Source of the DNA: Gonatopus flavifemur | Lineage: Eukaryota; Arthropoda; Insecta; Hymenoptera; Dryinidae | NCBI GenBank assembly: GCA_018340375.1 | Contig: JAFFJZ010000001.1 | Span: 42,462,001 to 42,526,000, forward strand | DNA length: 64,000 bases | Direction of reading: 5' to 3' | Shown here: positions 12,718-24,190 of the stretch, in pieces | Numbering within the stretch: the stretch's first letter is position 1 | Layout: each line of letters opens with the position of its first letter | Notes under the pieces: generated by a model | Seen by the model: only the letters and a program-made list of their open reading frames with translations | Told to the model about the DNA's origin: nothing | Databases searched by the model: none | Program-made: the position numbers and the translations under genes

Positions 12718-12943
12718 CACGCAGAGAGGAATGTATAATAAAAATAGGCACAACAATAATTATTTAATAAAATTTATGAGATACATAATAAAGATTATTA
12801 TACAAATTGTACCTACACAATCTATATAATATAATGAATTTTATTGTACGCATAATAACGTCAATCGAATATATAATATCCTTTATTATGTATTATAGCT
12901 ATCCCTATTTGTATTATACATATAATACAAATTTCTCTCAGTG
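12718..12943. mobile_element. AT-rich MITE, copy A (inverted partner of 14261-14446)
   Basis: The arms GAGGAATGTATAATAAAAAT and CTATCCCTATTTGTATTATAC pair, and the right end is CTCTCAGTG. The core TACAAATTGTACCTACACAA occurs in the other orientation in copy B. The pair brackets the Mutator-like element. Confidence 0.75.
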
Positions 12944-13108
12944 CATTACAATCTCTTTTGCACGCAGAAGAGCTCCTCTCTGGGAAATAGCAGAGTTCAC
13001 TATTCAATATGGCAATAAATAGTTAGCACACATAGTTTTAAATACGTTTTCAGTACAATCAGCTATGTAATTTACTGATTATGTGATGTTAAGTATATAT
13101 CACAAAAT

Positions 13109-13116
13109 GTAATAAT
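13109..13116. repeat. Target-site duplication GTAATAAT (left)
   Basis: Eight bases identical to 13812-13819, directly outside the two ends of the Mutator-like element. Confidence 0.8.
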
Positions 13117-13811
13117 GATTGGGGTACAAAAGTTCCAAAATATCTGATCCAACCTCATAGTTCCAAGGAAAAAGTTCCAATAAACAATAGTTCCAATGAT
13201 ATATTTCTACAAAAATCCATATTCCCCAACACTATAAAAGATTCAAAACAGACCAGATCCAAAAGAAGATTAGTAATCAGAAATGCAAATTATATCCAAT
13301 CGTTCTCAAATAGACAATGATCGCATCTTTTTCAACATATTCTTCATAATTCGAAACTATGTTGAAAATTCGTTCATCTGTTTTTTGTCGAGTAGGTGCA
13401 CGAGCCTTCTTTATTTTCTGGCCGGGGTCCAGTTGTCGCAATATACTCTCACTATCTATTTGTTCTTTTTGTAATTCAGTTGAAAAATCATATAAACTTG
13501 GATGACAACGCCCTACAACGATTTGGAAACGATTATGCCATCCCTCAGACACGTTATTCGTTCTTGACAGCTTCTGTCGTACAGCGTTGTATTGTTTAAT
13601 GTTTATATCATGTTGACTTGTTGCCAAGGATACTCCAATCTAAAATTCTATCATGTGATCAGAACTCAAGTGGAACCAAGAAGTATTGGACAAACGGCTA
13701 ATTGGAATCTAAGTGGACCTAAGAACTATTGGATAAAAAGTCTTGTGGACCAAACAAGTTTTTGGAACTTTTAGAGTGGAACCACAGTTTTGGAACTTTT
13801 GACTCCTCACC
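13117..13811. mobile_element. Mutator-like (MULE) element, truncated, 8-bp TSD
   Basis: The termini are inverted: left GATTGGGGTACAAAAGTTCC; right GGAACTTTTGACTCCTCACC. Both share AAAAGTTCC next to a variable G-rich tip, and GTAATAAT is duplicated on both sides. Duplications of 8-11 bp are typical of Mutator-like elements. Near both ends the GTTCCAA/TTGGAAC motif recurs about every 20-30 bp, as subterminal repeats. At 695 bp it is far too short to be autonomous; it keeps only the C-terminal part of a transposase-like frame. Confidence 0.8.
13277..13627 (-). pseudogene. C-terminal fragment of MULE/FLYWCH-type transposase protein
   Basis: About 116 open codons with no ATG. The frame contains SRTNNVSEGWHNRF, then CHPSLYDFSTELQKEQ, a basic linker (KKARAPTRQKT) and the C-terminal stop after YNLHF. 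The TNN-(A/V)-E-W/F-H-R-F signature followed by a HP(S/N)-x-(W/Y)-x-F helix is the C-terminal region found in many arthropod proteins with FLYWCH zinc fingers and a MULE transposase domain, recognised here by eye. The catalytic DDE region and the N terminus are absent. It lies wholly inside the 13117-13811 element, so it is most likely an internally deleted transposase. The unbroken frame suggests fairly recent deletion. No promoter is evident. Confidence 0.7.
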
Positions 13812-13819
13812 GTAATAAT
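13812..13819. repeat. Target-site duplication GTAATAAT (right)
   Basis: Identical to 13109-13116. Confidence 0.8.
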
Positions 13820-14260
13820 ACTACGTAGTATCTTTGTGAATCACTATGAAGATTGGTGATTCTTGTCATTTCCATCACTGAATTCGAATTTTTATGTGCC
13901 TACAAATCAAAATGCAATGTGATATAATTCACTATGTCACATATCGGGGGCGTCTGTGCTACATTTGCCAGCGAACTTTACTGTTTCTCGAAGATCTCTT
14001 TTCTCCGTGTGGTGATCATTACCATACACTTTCTTCCGTGTGTGATCTTCATCACACGCTGCATCAATCGAAATTATTTCACCACCGTAGAGAATGATTT
14101 TCGATTTAATTTTGAGGTATACATCAGAATTAAACTAAAAAAAATATGATTGCATCCGATGTAAACAAAAATTCATGGGAAGAAAATGTATTTCCCAAAT
14201 AATGAGTGATCAGTGCATTGAAAATACATTATTTGTGAACTTTTGTTTATAGATGATAGA

Positions 14261-14446
14261 CACAGGAAGAAATGTATAATAAAAATAGGGATAGCAATAG
14301 TTTTATAATAAAACTCATGACATATATAATAGAGAGTATTATATAGATTGTGTAGGTACAATTTGTATAATAATCTCTATTATATATCTAATAAGCGTCA
14401 TTATAAAATTATTCCTATCCCTATTTTCATTGTACATTCCTCTGTG
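14261..14446. mobile_element. AT-rich MITE, copy B
   Basis: CACAGGAAGAAATGTATAAT at the left pairs with GTACATTCCTCTGTG at the right; ATAGGGATAG/CTATCCCTAT also pair. Its core is the reverse complement of the core in copy A (12718-12943). Confidence 0.85.
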
Positions 14447-14870
14447 TGCATTTAAATCAAATTTAATGATGCGTATTTCTTGAGCTGAATTCTGATACAC
14501 TTCGAAACTATTGAGAAAACTCAGATGAGGTTGGATGAGATTTTGCAGGTGGTAAAATAATTTTAACCGATAGTGTATATCGTTGAAAGGAACCCCGATT
14601 TCGCAACAATTGATCATACGTCCAGTTTTTCACACTACAGCACTGATCATTCAGTATAAATTCAAACGATAAAATACGAGTGAAAAATGATGTGAGTTCA
14701 TCAGATTTTCCCTGTTTACAAAAACACGTGGAACAATTCCAAATGTGAATTATAAAGATGAAATATATACGCATATATTTCTGTTATATTCATGTTCATA
14801 GTTGTTTGTGATTTGGTAAGTTAGTTGGAGGTGAGTTTCGCTGTTTTCTGATTTCTACTGTCGGCGGTAT

Positions 14871-15218
14871 ATGCTGTTTCTCATTGCTACGACCAACCAC
14901 TGTGACATAATGTATCGGTGGGATTTAATATTCCTCCATTATTCAAAATTACCTCGAGTTTTGTGGAATTTTCTCGAACTCATTACACCGAAGTATACTA
15001 AGGACTTTATCTTTATCAAAAGAAAGAGATATAAACATGGTTGCAAATATTACGATTATCGCGAATCAAGAGAACAGAGACAGAGCAAAGTTATCCATTG
15101 TAACGAGGAGGAACTTTTTGAACTCCTGAAAACGAGGAAGAAAAAAAAAACAAAGGGTGGAGAGCGTAGGAAGAGAGTCACGACCAAGGATGTGGGTACG
15201 CAAAGTTCCATTGATTAA
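14871..15218 (+). CDS. Hypothetical short gene or terminal exon, 115 codons
   Basis: Product not recognised. The frame opens with ATG (MLFLIATTNHC) and closes at TAA, 15216-15218. The C-terminal third reads like real protein: acidic CNEEELFELLKTR, a lysine-rich block, then RRKRVTTKDVGTQSSID. AATAAA lies 37 bases after the stop (15255-15260), which suits a short 3' UTR. The N-terminal half is less protein-like, so the true coding part may be only a 3' terminal exon entered from a splice acceptor somewhere in 14990-15070; TTTATCTTTATCAAAAG near 15007-15023 is a weak candidate. Two donor-like sites (GGTAAGT, GGTGAGT) lie just upstream at about 14815-14836. No homologue is named because none was recognised. 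Confidence 0.3.
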   Translation: MLFLIATTNHCDIMYRWDLIFLHYSKLPRVLWNFLELITPKYTKDFIFIKRKRYKHGCKYYDYRESREQRQSKVIHCNEEELFELLKTRKKKKTKGGERRKRVTTKDVGTQSSID

Positions 15219-15254
15219 TGCTTCGTGTATAATTATGTTTCCTCAACACGTTTC

Positions 15255-15260
15255 AATAAA
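15255..15260 (+). promoter_or_regulatory. Possible polyadenylation signal AATAAA
   Basis: AATAAA 37 bases after the stop of the 14871-15218 frame. In AT-rich DNA this hexamer is common by chance; its value comes only from position. Confidence 0.3.
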
Positions 15261-15471
15261 GTACAACTTCATTAGCAAGATCGTAGTAACGAACGAGGTT
15301 CATTGTTTCTCTGAGAAAAATTGAAGATGGAAGCAAAAATTCGCAGGAAAAAAACTATAACGGTGTGAATTTAATGAGCATTGCAGCATACAGCAAGACT
15401 CGAGATGGGTGGCTTCCTTTTTTTTTGGTAGAAATATGTCAAATATCTTTATGATGTACGCAAGGAAAAAA

Positions 15472-15735
15472 CACGGAAAAAAATGACCACGTAAGAATTA
15501 CATGAAAAGTGAGGTTATAATTACGGTGCGGATTTCATGTAGAATTTACTTCAGAGTCCTGTTGGATTTACATTGTTATCATGGTTACCATGGCAACACG
15601 CCTGCCGTTTACTTCAGTAGCAATGTACACATGACATTGGTCCCAATGTGAATTTTACTCCAATTGCATGCACTTCAGCGGTTATGTCAAAATAACAACA
15701 ACCAATGCAAAATCCACACGTCATTTTTTTCCGTG
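15472..15735. mobile_element. CACGG-type MITE, AA flanks
   Basis: TIR CACGGAAAAAAATGAC pairs with GTCATTTTTTTCCGTG; AA flanks each side. The interior includes GGTTACCATGGCAACA, a near-palindrome. No coding capacity. Confidence 0.85.
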
Positions 15736-15961
15736 AATGTACGAATAATTGATACATCATACATGGCTTTCTCAAAGTGAAGAGTGATCCATCTCGAAGA
15801 CTTGATTGTTCCTCGAAAATCTCAGCTCTTTGTCAATTCAGTTGAAACTCATGTCAAATTATTATAGGACTATTATTGGAGTATGGTATGAGTTTCATCT
15901 TGATTGTATGATCAGAAAAAGAGATGCAAGCGTTCACAAAAATGATTATTTTGCTTCAATA

Positions 15962-16157
15962 CACGGGAAAAAATTTATAGTTGAATTTACTATGGGACTT
16001 TGTAACCGAGGAACAGACTGTTCTGTCATTTACTATGACGAGACAATAGAAACATGATAAAATTCACTATGTTTTACAGTAAATGCCATTGGAAAGTCAG
16101 TCTGTTCCTCGGGAACAATAATCACATAGTAAACTTAACTACCAATTTCTCTCCGTG
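15962..16157. mobile_element. CACGG-type MITE, long arms, TA flanks
   Basis: About 60-bp arms: CACGGGAAAAAATTTATAGT and further AACCGAGGAACAGACTG pair with CAGTCTGTTCCTCGGGAA and ...TTTCTCTCCGTG. TA flanks both ends. Confidence 0.85.
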
Positions 16158-16159
16158 TA

Positions 16160-18786
16160 CGTTTTCTTTTCCCATCCAGTTCCTCTGAATGAATCGAGTC
16201 GGAACTGATATGGAACCATCATCATTGAGCTTTTTACGAGCTGTGCCAAAAATTCCACCCTGATCGAGGCATTACAATTCGTCTAATACAAGCATTCGAG
16301 ACATCTACAAATTTCTTTTGTCTGTTTCGATGGTGTGAAACCATGAAAATTCAAATCGGCAGATACAGGGTCGAAAAGTTGGGAGATGAAATACGAAATC
16401 GGTAACACGATTTCTGGAAAAATGAGAATCAATGTTCCCAATTTTCGGGATGAAATTGGTAGAATTGCATTGTATCTGGCGGTAGCAAGTAGTAACTGTC
16501 GTTTTAGGTCAGACTCGCCAGTGAGTACGGTCGCCTTCAAGGGGTCATATACTCTTGGAATTCAGAAAAACTCGATGTTAAAAAACACTGTGAAGAATAC
16601 AAAAGCACATTATGGAATAAGGTTGATTATATGGAAAGACCGAGTTTATTAATATTCAGCAAAGTGACTGTTAATTTTGGGGAAAAGAGCGACGCTAAAA
16701 AATTTTGATAGTGAATTTATTGAAGATTCGTCATGAGAATATTAAAAGTTGATAGTTTTATTGTGATTTCTCACAGTGTAACTATCAACTCATGAATTCA
16801 CTTCGAATTTTTGGTAAACTGAATACGAAGATTCCTTAAAAATCCTCTTTTCCTCTAAATTGATAGTATTTTTTCTAAATATACAGAAGAATTGATAAAC
16901 TCGATCTTTCGCGTACAGTACGAAGCTGGAATGGAAGAATAACCGTGGATTCACGTTGTATCTCTCGGCAATTTTGAACTGGCTTTTTGCTATACTATGT
17001 TTGTAGACATTGTCTGCAGGATAACTCAGTCAATCTTTGATATTTTTCGACTATTTTTGTTTGAAAATCTTAATAATTATGTTCTCCATAGTCTGTTGAT
17101 AGGTTTTTTCTCGAGTTTTTCTCACAAATCATTGAACACTAATTTTTTCGAGTTTTTTCATTGTGTACTGGAATTATTTTTCTGCGTGTAATTTGATGTT
17201 TCCTGCATATTGTCATATGTTAGAGACCAGGGCATATTATTAGGGGTAGTTCTTACCAAAGAGTGAGTTCTAATAGGGAAATGATCCGTTCTGAAACGTA
17301 AAAACGGTTAGTGCTTAAAAAATTACCCAATTTTGAGTGGAATGTTTTCCTTTTCCTTTTTTTAAAATCAAGTATCCAATATTTCCTTGTTACTGAATAA
17401 GCCTTTCGCCTCATATCAAGTGATACCTATATTGAGTTCAGTAGTGATGTTCATTCTGAAAAAATAAGACTTTATGCAAGAGTAAAGTTAAGGAAATATC
17501 AAATAATTCAAGAAATACTTATCACACAAATGTTTTCTTCTGGTTTTTTTCTAGAAATCGAGTATCTACCGTTCCGGCTAGAATATACCCTGTTAGCAAC
17601 TACATTTGGTGATCAGCTGAGCGCCAATGCTATTTCAATAGTGTTTTCAAATAGTGATTGGTCCAGATTGAACATTTTCTGAATGGGGTGATTTAAGTTC
17701 TCTTCTCAATAATGGTTTTATTAAATCATTTCAAATATAATTACCATCGAGAGCTTATCCCCTCTTCATTTTGAATCATGACATCTACGAGAATGCGTGA
17801 AGTAATTTCGCATCTTTTCCAAATTCCCTACAACATTCAACTGATAGAACGGTTGCCGCTTCATGTGCTTGGAGTTTATATAAAATTTCCTGAAGTGATG
17901 TTTTTCGAGACGAACGGTTGTCACAAAGAACCGCACGTCTGTTGAACGATATGAACAGAAATATTCCGATTTTCACCACAAGAACTAACACATTTGAGTG
18001 CATTGTAAAGAAACGAACACGTCATGTATAATTTCTGGCGTAGAAAGTGAAATTTATTACGTTTCTTCGGAACGAGTGGAAGAAGCAAAGTTTGTTATAC
18101 AACAAATGAATGTGCTATTCTGTGTAACGAGAATCAACACGGCGTTCCTGTGCTACGATGATTCGCACCGAGATTTTTGAAGATAATTTTTCTCCGAGTT
18201 ATTTTTGTATGACTTATTATTGATTTTATAATCCAACTTACAGAAGTTCTCTCACTTTCTCCATCTGATGTGTAAAAACAATATTATTCGAAAATTCTTC
18301 TTTCATTATGATAAAAGTGAAGTGCAAATTTTTCTAATTGAAATAATCTCTGTATGAATTTGTGAACGATGCCACGACCGCATTAACGAAATTCTTAATA
18401 CAATTTCCGTTCTTTGGTTGCTCGATCATTTTGCTTCCCTTTGGATTTTTCTGCACGTAATTCTGCCCATTAAACTATTCATACCTACCGTTTTTGCTCT
18501 TCGCCAGTTTTGAATTAAAATTCTATTAATGCACAAACATGGAATGAGCTCGATGCAGTTATGTCTTCGTCGTTAGTACAAATTTCTCTATGGATACAGA
18601 TTATCTCTGAAATCACGTTCAGCACATCTTTAACTCTCAACTGCCATATTGGGGCCAAGATCATCCCCGCGTATTTCAACATCAATTGCACTGAGAAGAA
18701 TTTATCATCGAAAATTACTGGTTTTTGTCATCTTGACATGAGGTTCCCATACAGTATTTCAGTTCTAAAATATATCTCAAGCCAAA
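16160..18786. other. Gene-free stretch
   Basis: No supported gene. A small imperfect palindrome (AAGTTGATAGTT/AACTATCAACT with AGTGAATT/AATTCACT) lies at about 16711-16803, and TTTTTCTGCGTG at about 17177-17188 looks like a lone right terminus of the CACxG group. Open frames are short and mostly without ATG. Confidence 0.45.
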
Positions 18787-19000
18787 TTTAAGAAGTTTTA
18801 TGCAATATGAAAAGATATCTTTAAGAGATCTAAAACAGTTCTTACTCCTAAAAGATTTTTATAAGATGTCTAAAAGATATAATCTCGGAAGAAAAGTTTT
18901 ACATCTTCTAAAAGATATCTTTCAGATGTCCTTTAGAAGTAAGAACTGTTTCAGACATCTTGAAGATATCTTTTCATGTTGCATAAGACTTCTTAAACTT
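18787..19000. mobile_element. AGATATCTT-family palindromic element, copy 2
   Basis: The arms AAAAGATATCTTTAAGAGAT and AGTTCTTACT pair with AGTAAGAACT and GAAGATATCTTTTCATGTTG. The internal block AAAGATNTCT repeats many times. CCCAATAA ends are not preserved. Confidence 0.75.
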
Positions 19001-19551
19001 TTTTAAACAGTTCCTCAAGATATCTTGAAGACCAAAAATGCTGTGTGGGTTTACAAATTAATGGGAAATACCAGTGATTTCATAACGTTATTTTGACCGT
19101 CCAAGAATTTGTATTATCACCAAGATGGCACATGATTGTTTCTGATCATTACCCCGAATGATTGCTTCTTTCCCCGAAGCCACAGCACATTCATGAATTG
19201 TTTCATAGGAAATTATTGTTTCTAAACATGAATTCTTACTGATTTCAACCTTCAATCTTCGTATTATGAAAAATTACTGGTTTCTCTCATCAATTTGTGA
19301 TCTCATGTCAAGCATGTAGAATTGTTAGGTCAAGTATATCCTACTTCTAATGGGGAGACCAGTAATTTTTAATGATGAATTTCTCTCAGTGTGAAGATGT
19401 GAAAAATTTTCAGAATTTTTTTCAGCCCTCCGCATTAATTTCCCAAGTGAACAGAAATAACGTGAAAGTTTTTGCTAAAATGCCCTCATATTCACATCAG
19501 TTTTATCAAGAGTGTTCAGCAATTTATTGAATGAAACATAATTTTGGTGTA

Positions 19552-20634
19552 CACTGAGAGGAATTTCTATAGTCACTGTAACTAAAACATCTCGATTAAA
19601 CATTCTTAAGGAGAGTTACTGAAAATTTGATTGATTCAACCAAGAAAGTATAGTTGATTCATTGCTTAATTGTATCAACTATACTTTCTCGGTTGAATTA
19701 TTGAAATTTTCAATAGCTCTTAGGGGAAGGTCGGATCAAACCGGGTATCATAACTTCAATCAGTCATAGAGAAATTCCCATTAGCAATAGATTAACCAAC
19801 CAAAGCTTTTCAGTTTCCTTATTCATTCATTAACAACATACTATTTGTATATCGCTGTAAAACTGATAGCATTTTTTTTATATTCGTTCTAGTCGGAAGG
19901 TACAAAAACCCCGTTCCACTCCATAGGTAGGGTAAAACCGGGTACTCGTTTAAATCAATGCAAAACACTTCTGAATTGTGAAATTTTTAGCACCAACTGT
20001 TGAATTCGATAAAAATGCCGAAAACAGACGTGAGTCATGTTTGAAAATTGATATATTTTGACCAACTAAAAAAAATTGTTCAGAGAAAGAATTTTTTGGG
20101 GCGAACTCAGTTAAGAACAAAAGTCGCAAGCACATACGAAGGGATCTTCTTGAATGAACATGCTTTGATGACTATTTTAGAATAAAAACACAAGTTCTGT
20201 TGAATCTCATAAATTGGAAGATAAAATCTCAAGTACCCGGTTTGACCCCACAGTAACTTGTTGAGGTCAATATGGCTTCGATAGGTGATGCGTTGCTCTA
20301 GGTGAATTATTAAAGAATGAAAATGCGCAGAAAAACATGCTCAATCGAAGTATGTACGTGCCCCTTTCTTGAGAGAGTGATGAGACACTTGAAACAACGT
20401 TCTGAGTGATTCTAAGTAAGAAAAAGCGTTGCATCGATGCTGTTGTTCTCTCCAACTGCTCAAAATATCTACTGCTACTAGTCCAAGCGTTTGCTGTCAG
20501 AAAGAAGCACTATTCAGGGAGATATTGAGGTACCCAGTTTGACCCAACTACCCGGTTTTATCCGACTCTCCCCTACTAAGAATATTTAGTTGGGAAGTTT
20601 CAGTTACAGTAATCACAGACATTTCTCTTCCACG
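19552..20634. mobile_element. CACTGAG-type hairpin MITE split by a GGGG element
   Basis: The outer arms pair: AGTCACTGTAACTAAAACAT at the left with GTTTCAGTTACAGTAATCAC at the right. The inner arms TTGATTGATTCAACC and GAAAGTATAGTTGA pair with TCAACTATACTTTCTCGGTT. Removing 19723-20573 and one TA rejoins CTCTTACTAAGAA and restores a continuous hairpin. TA precedes the left end; the right end is diverged. Confidence 0.8.
19723..20573. mobile_element. 851-bp TA-flanked element, GGGGARGGTCGGAT ends
   Basis: Left GGGGAAGGTCGGATCAAACC; right GGTTTTATCCGACTCTCCCC. TA at 19721-19722 and 20574-20575 is a 2-bp duplication. The motif ACCCGGTTTNACCC recurs internally (about 19743, 19930, 20235, 20531, 20550) as subterminal repeats. 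TA duplication suggests the Tc1/mariner/IS630 group; no transposase frame remains. Confidence 0.8.
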
Positions 20635-22262
20635 CAACCCATGTGTGAATAAACAATGAACCGGTTTCGGTTCATTTTCGGTTCAGCCCAGCCAATCTTG
20701 CACCAAGGATGGCCTCGTGTTGTTTAAACATGGGAATGATGAATCTTAAAACTGGGCGAAATCCAAGTAAAAATGATGAAATTTTGGTGAAAAGTCTGAC
20801 GTTATTTGAATTAAAACTTTCACCGATAAATTATGAAAAAAAATTCGTTTTCGTTCGCAGAAATGATGAGTAACAAAATGATAGCTGCGCAATATTTCTC
20901 TTGAGTTAAATATTCGAATCCAAGATTGACGCGATAATTGATTCTGAGAAACGGTACGGACTTCCATCTATAAAACTCTTCAAATTGAATAGAGCGGTCT
21001 TCTACAGATGACAGGAGTTCTATCTTCGTCGGTGATACAATTGACCTCAGGACTCGTGTGCTCTTCTCAGAATTACTGTGGTGAATAAAATAATCATTGA
21101 ATAGAATCCTGGTAGAATTGCGTACAAATTCCACACAATTCTTTTTTTATAGCAATAATTTCCTAGAAATTTCAGGATCATATATTTATAGATTGAGGAA
21201 ATCAATTATCTTTGTTCGTGTGAGGATTTTATTTTTGACCCAGTCGTTTTATGGTGAACCGAAAATTCATTGCATCAAGCAATTGATCAATTAATTCATG
21301 ACTAAAATTATTGCAGCTCCTGACAGTGATGACAGATTTTGTGTATCATTAGATCTAAAAATTCCAAAGAATCAGCTCCCCAGAATTCATTTCTCATTGA
21401 ACTTGATGATTCAATATTTGTTGTTTAATAAATTTGATTCCTCTTCTCGGTTTCGTCTTTGAATAATCATTCGCCAACAGCGCATACCAGTTTTCAACGA
21501 TATTGACTGTTTAAATTGAAAAAAATAAACATATCTCCGTGCATGAATATAACCGGTGTGGCTGAATGGAAGAGCCATCCAATCCAATTCCATCCTTCAT
21601 CATCCAGAACATCGATCGATCTCTGAAACTAACACTAATGGTGCCCTCAGGCATACGAAGCAACGTGCATTGATGTCTTTATGATATAGGCTTTTCTAAA
21701 CGTCATGGAATAACAGTGGATGAATGCTAATTGAATATTTTGTTGTTCTTGATTTCTCCATCCTCCAGTTTCACTTATTGTGATGAAATAGGTTTATGAG
21801 GTTGGAAGATACCATTGTTCTACTCATGTTTATAAATACAGAGGCTGTATTACATTAGCGATACTGTATCCGTTCATAGGCCTAGTACATTGAATGATTG
21901 ACATAATTGACATAATTGAATTTTCATACAGCGAAGTTGGATACATTTTTTTGATTGGGGATAGAATCAACTATAGGTACTAATCGGAAATAGTTAAAAT
22001 CTAGAGTAAAGTTTCTCCATTGAGAAAAATAAAATATAAAGATCACCGTTGATTCGTACATTTTTCACCCGTAAAATGATAACAAATGGAGCCAGCCTTA
22101 CACTTACACAGGTGAAAAGCACTTTTTCATACAGTGAGGGCTACCCTGCTTAAAGGATCTCATTGAACCGATTGATTCTCATTGATTCCGAAGCTGAAAA
22201 CTGATTCAAACCCATTGAGAATCAATTTTTGATAGGTTTGAATCGATTGTCTGCGTCGGAAC
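20635..22262. other. Gene-free stretch
   Basis: No supported gene or element. A GGTTTCGGTTCATTTTCGGTTC tandem-like segment lies near 20660. Overlapping minus-strand frames at 20746-21134 show no domain. Confidence 0.45.
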
Positions 22263-23658
22263 CCCAATAAAAATATTTCTCTTCAAAATTCTTCAAAACT
22301 CTTCAGATTTTTCTACATAACTGTCAGATTTCGGACGCTTTGAGAAATTTGCAGAATTTTTAACCATAAATATTACTCTACAAATTTCTGCATCACTCTG
22401 CAAAATTGTACATAATTCTTCCAATCTTCGTAATATTTTATGAATTCCTCCACAAAATTCGTACAAAACTCGCCAAATCTCCATATTACATTAAACACTT
22501 CTCTGCATATTTCTACATTACTCTACACATCTCTGTTTTATCTACTCACTTTTGCTTGAGAAAAAAAATGTTTGTTCAGAGTTTATCTCTACAAATCTCC
22601 TTCCAGTTCGACTTGGATGACATTGAGGAAGAGACACCACATTGAAAGTCCATTTTTAGGAACGTTCCTCAGTGAGGATTGCACCCGGGTCCTGCGAGTG
22701 AGAAGCGAAGCCTCTATCACATCAGCGGATCTCCGAGATGATTACAGTAATCTTAAAGTACCACTTATGGGAATCATCGCGATGGAAAATTTTGAAAAAT
22801 TGGTTTTCGTGAGGTGTAGACCAATCAATTCAGAATCTTCTGAAACGAGAAATGAATAGGTCGTGGGAGAGGGGATTTTTTTGACCTCAACTTGTAAATT
22901 TTTCCAAGTGCTGAGTCAAATCGATAGAAAATTTTGAAAGTTCGTCCCTGTAAGATATAGACAAATCGATTCAGAATCTTATGAAACGAAAAATGAGTAG
23001 ATCGTGGGAGAAAGGTTTTTTTCGACCTTAACTTGTAAATTTTTCCAAGTGCTGGGTCAAATCGATAGAAAATTTTAAAAAATTCGTTCCCGTCAGACAT
23101 AGACTAATCGATTCAGAATCCTCCGAAAGGAAAAATGAGTGGGTCGTGGGAGAGAGGTTTTTTCGAGGCCTACTAGTGAATTTTACTCAAGTTGTTTTGA
23201 GTCGATTGACAAATTTGGAAAAATTCACTTTATCTCCGCAAATGTGATTTGAGGAAAATGTATGAATTTGTATAGAAAACTCAACTCTCCGCCACAAGCC
23301 GTAATATTCTTGGAATAGACAAATAAAGAGAAAATTCAAATTTTTTTCTGCAAATGTAGTTTGCAGAGAAATGTATGAATTCGTGGAGAAAATTCCTTTC
23401 CTCGTCAAATGTTTCCACCATTTATCAAGTAGAAAAATGTTGAGAAAATTCAACATTTCTCAACAAAACAACTTTGACCAATAAGTTGGAAATGTACAGA
23501 GAAACCTTTACTGGCAATAGAAATTTTCAGAAATATGCAGAATTTCACAGAGTTTTGGAAGATGAATCTGTTGAAAAAATTCTTTCTTTCTCTAAGAATT
23601 GCGATAATGAAGTTTTGCAGAGAAATTGTTGAAGTTTTGAAGAGAAATTCTTATTGGG
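22263..23658. mobile_element. 1.4-kb CCCAATAA-ended element carrying a tandem array
   Basis: Left CCCAATAAAAATATTTCTCT then TCAAAATTCTTCAAAAC; right GTTGAAGTTTTGAAGAGAA then TTCTTATTGGG. Between the ends the left side is full of CTCTNCAAATTTCTNC-like words and the right side of their complements (GCAGAGAAATTG), so long imperfect arms extend inward. The termini match those at 5205-5458. The middle holds the 141-bp tandem repeat. No coding capacity recognised. Confidence 0.75.
22785..23220. repeat. 141-bp tandem repeat, about 3 units (locus 1)
   Basis: The anchor CAGAATC(T/C)T starts at 22831, 22972 and 23114, giving spacings of 141 and 142. Each unit carries CCAAGTGCTG, TCGATAGAAAATTTT, AGACxAATCGATTCAGAAT and GGTCGTGGGAGA. 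The third unit decays towards its end. Related units occur at 42936-43235. Confidence 0.9.
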
Positions 23659-24007
23659 AAATCAACACAGTAGAAAATTTTGTGTATTTTTAACCAGCCC
23701 TATACCACTTCAATACAAAACCTATCTTACCTATCTCGAAAAGAGGCCACTTATTGTCGTTGACACCAAACCCGAACCAGGTGGCGCTTCATGTTCAGTG
23801 GGTACGGAGCAAAATGAACATAAATGCGAATTCAACCTTTCAAGTGAGGATATAGTAGCTTCAAGAATATTATACGTGTTAAACAGAATAGGAAGAATAT
23901 GAGCTCTAACCCAATCCCTGCGTACCCAGTGTGCTGTTAGCGATGTCTCGTGGCGAAAGACAATAAAAGTCCTACTTTAAAGTGGCAGTGGCATAGGGCT
24001 GTTTCCA

Positions 24008-24190
24008 ACACACGTGCATGTCCCAAACGATTCACTTAAAATTTGTGTTAAATATTGACCCAAAGGGTGTGAGGAATTAACCCAAAAGTGTTGAATTCAC
24101 ATTGAAAATCTGTCAATTTGACACTCATCCATGTTGATTTTCAACACGAATTTTGAGTGGACCGTTTTCAAAACAAAATTTTTTACTGTG
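24008..24190. repeat. Weak inverted repeat (MITE-like)
   Basis: CACTTAAAATTTGTGTTAAA at the left pairs with TTTTCAACACGAATTTTGAG at the right; the right end TTTTTACTGTG resembles CACxG termini. The left end is unclear. Confidence 0.4.

Noticed and set aside
22825..23100. Minus-strand frame with internally repeated peptide
   Set aside because: The 141-bp tandem unit is divisible by 3, so the frame repeats; no sign of a real repeat protein.
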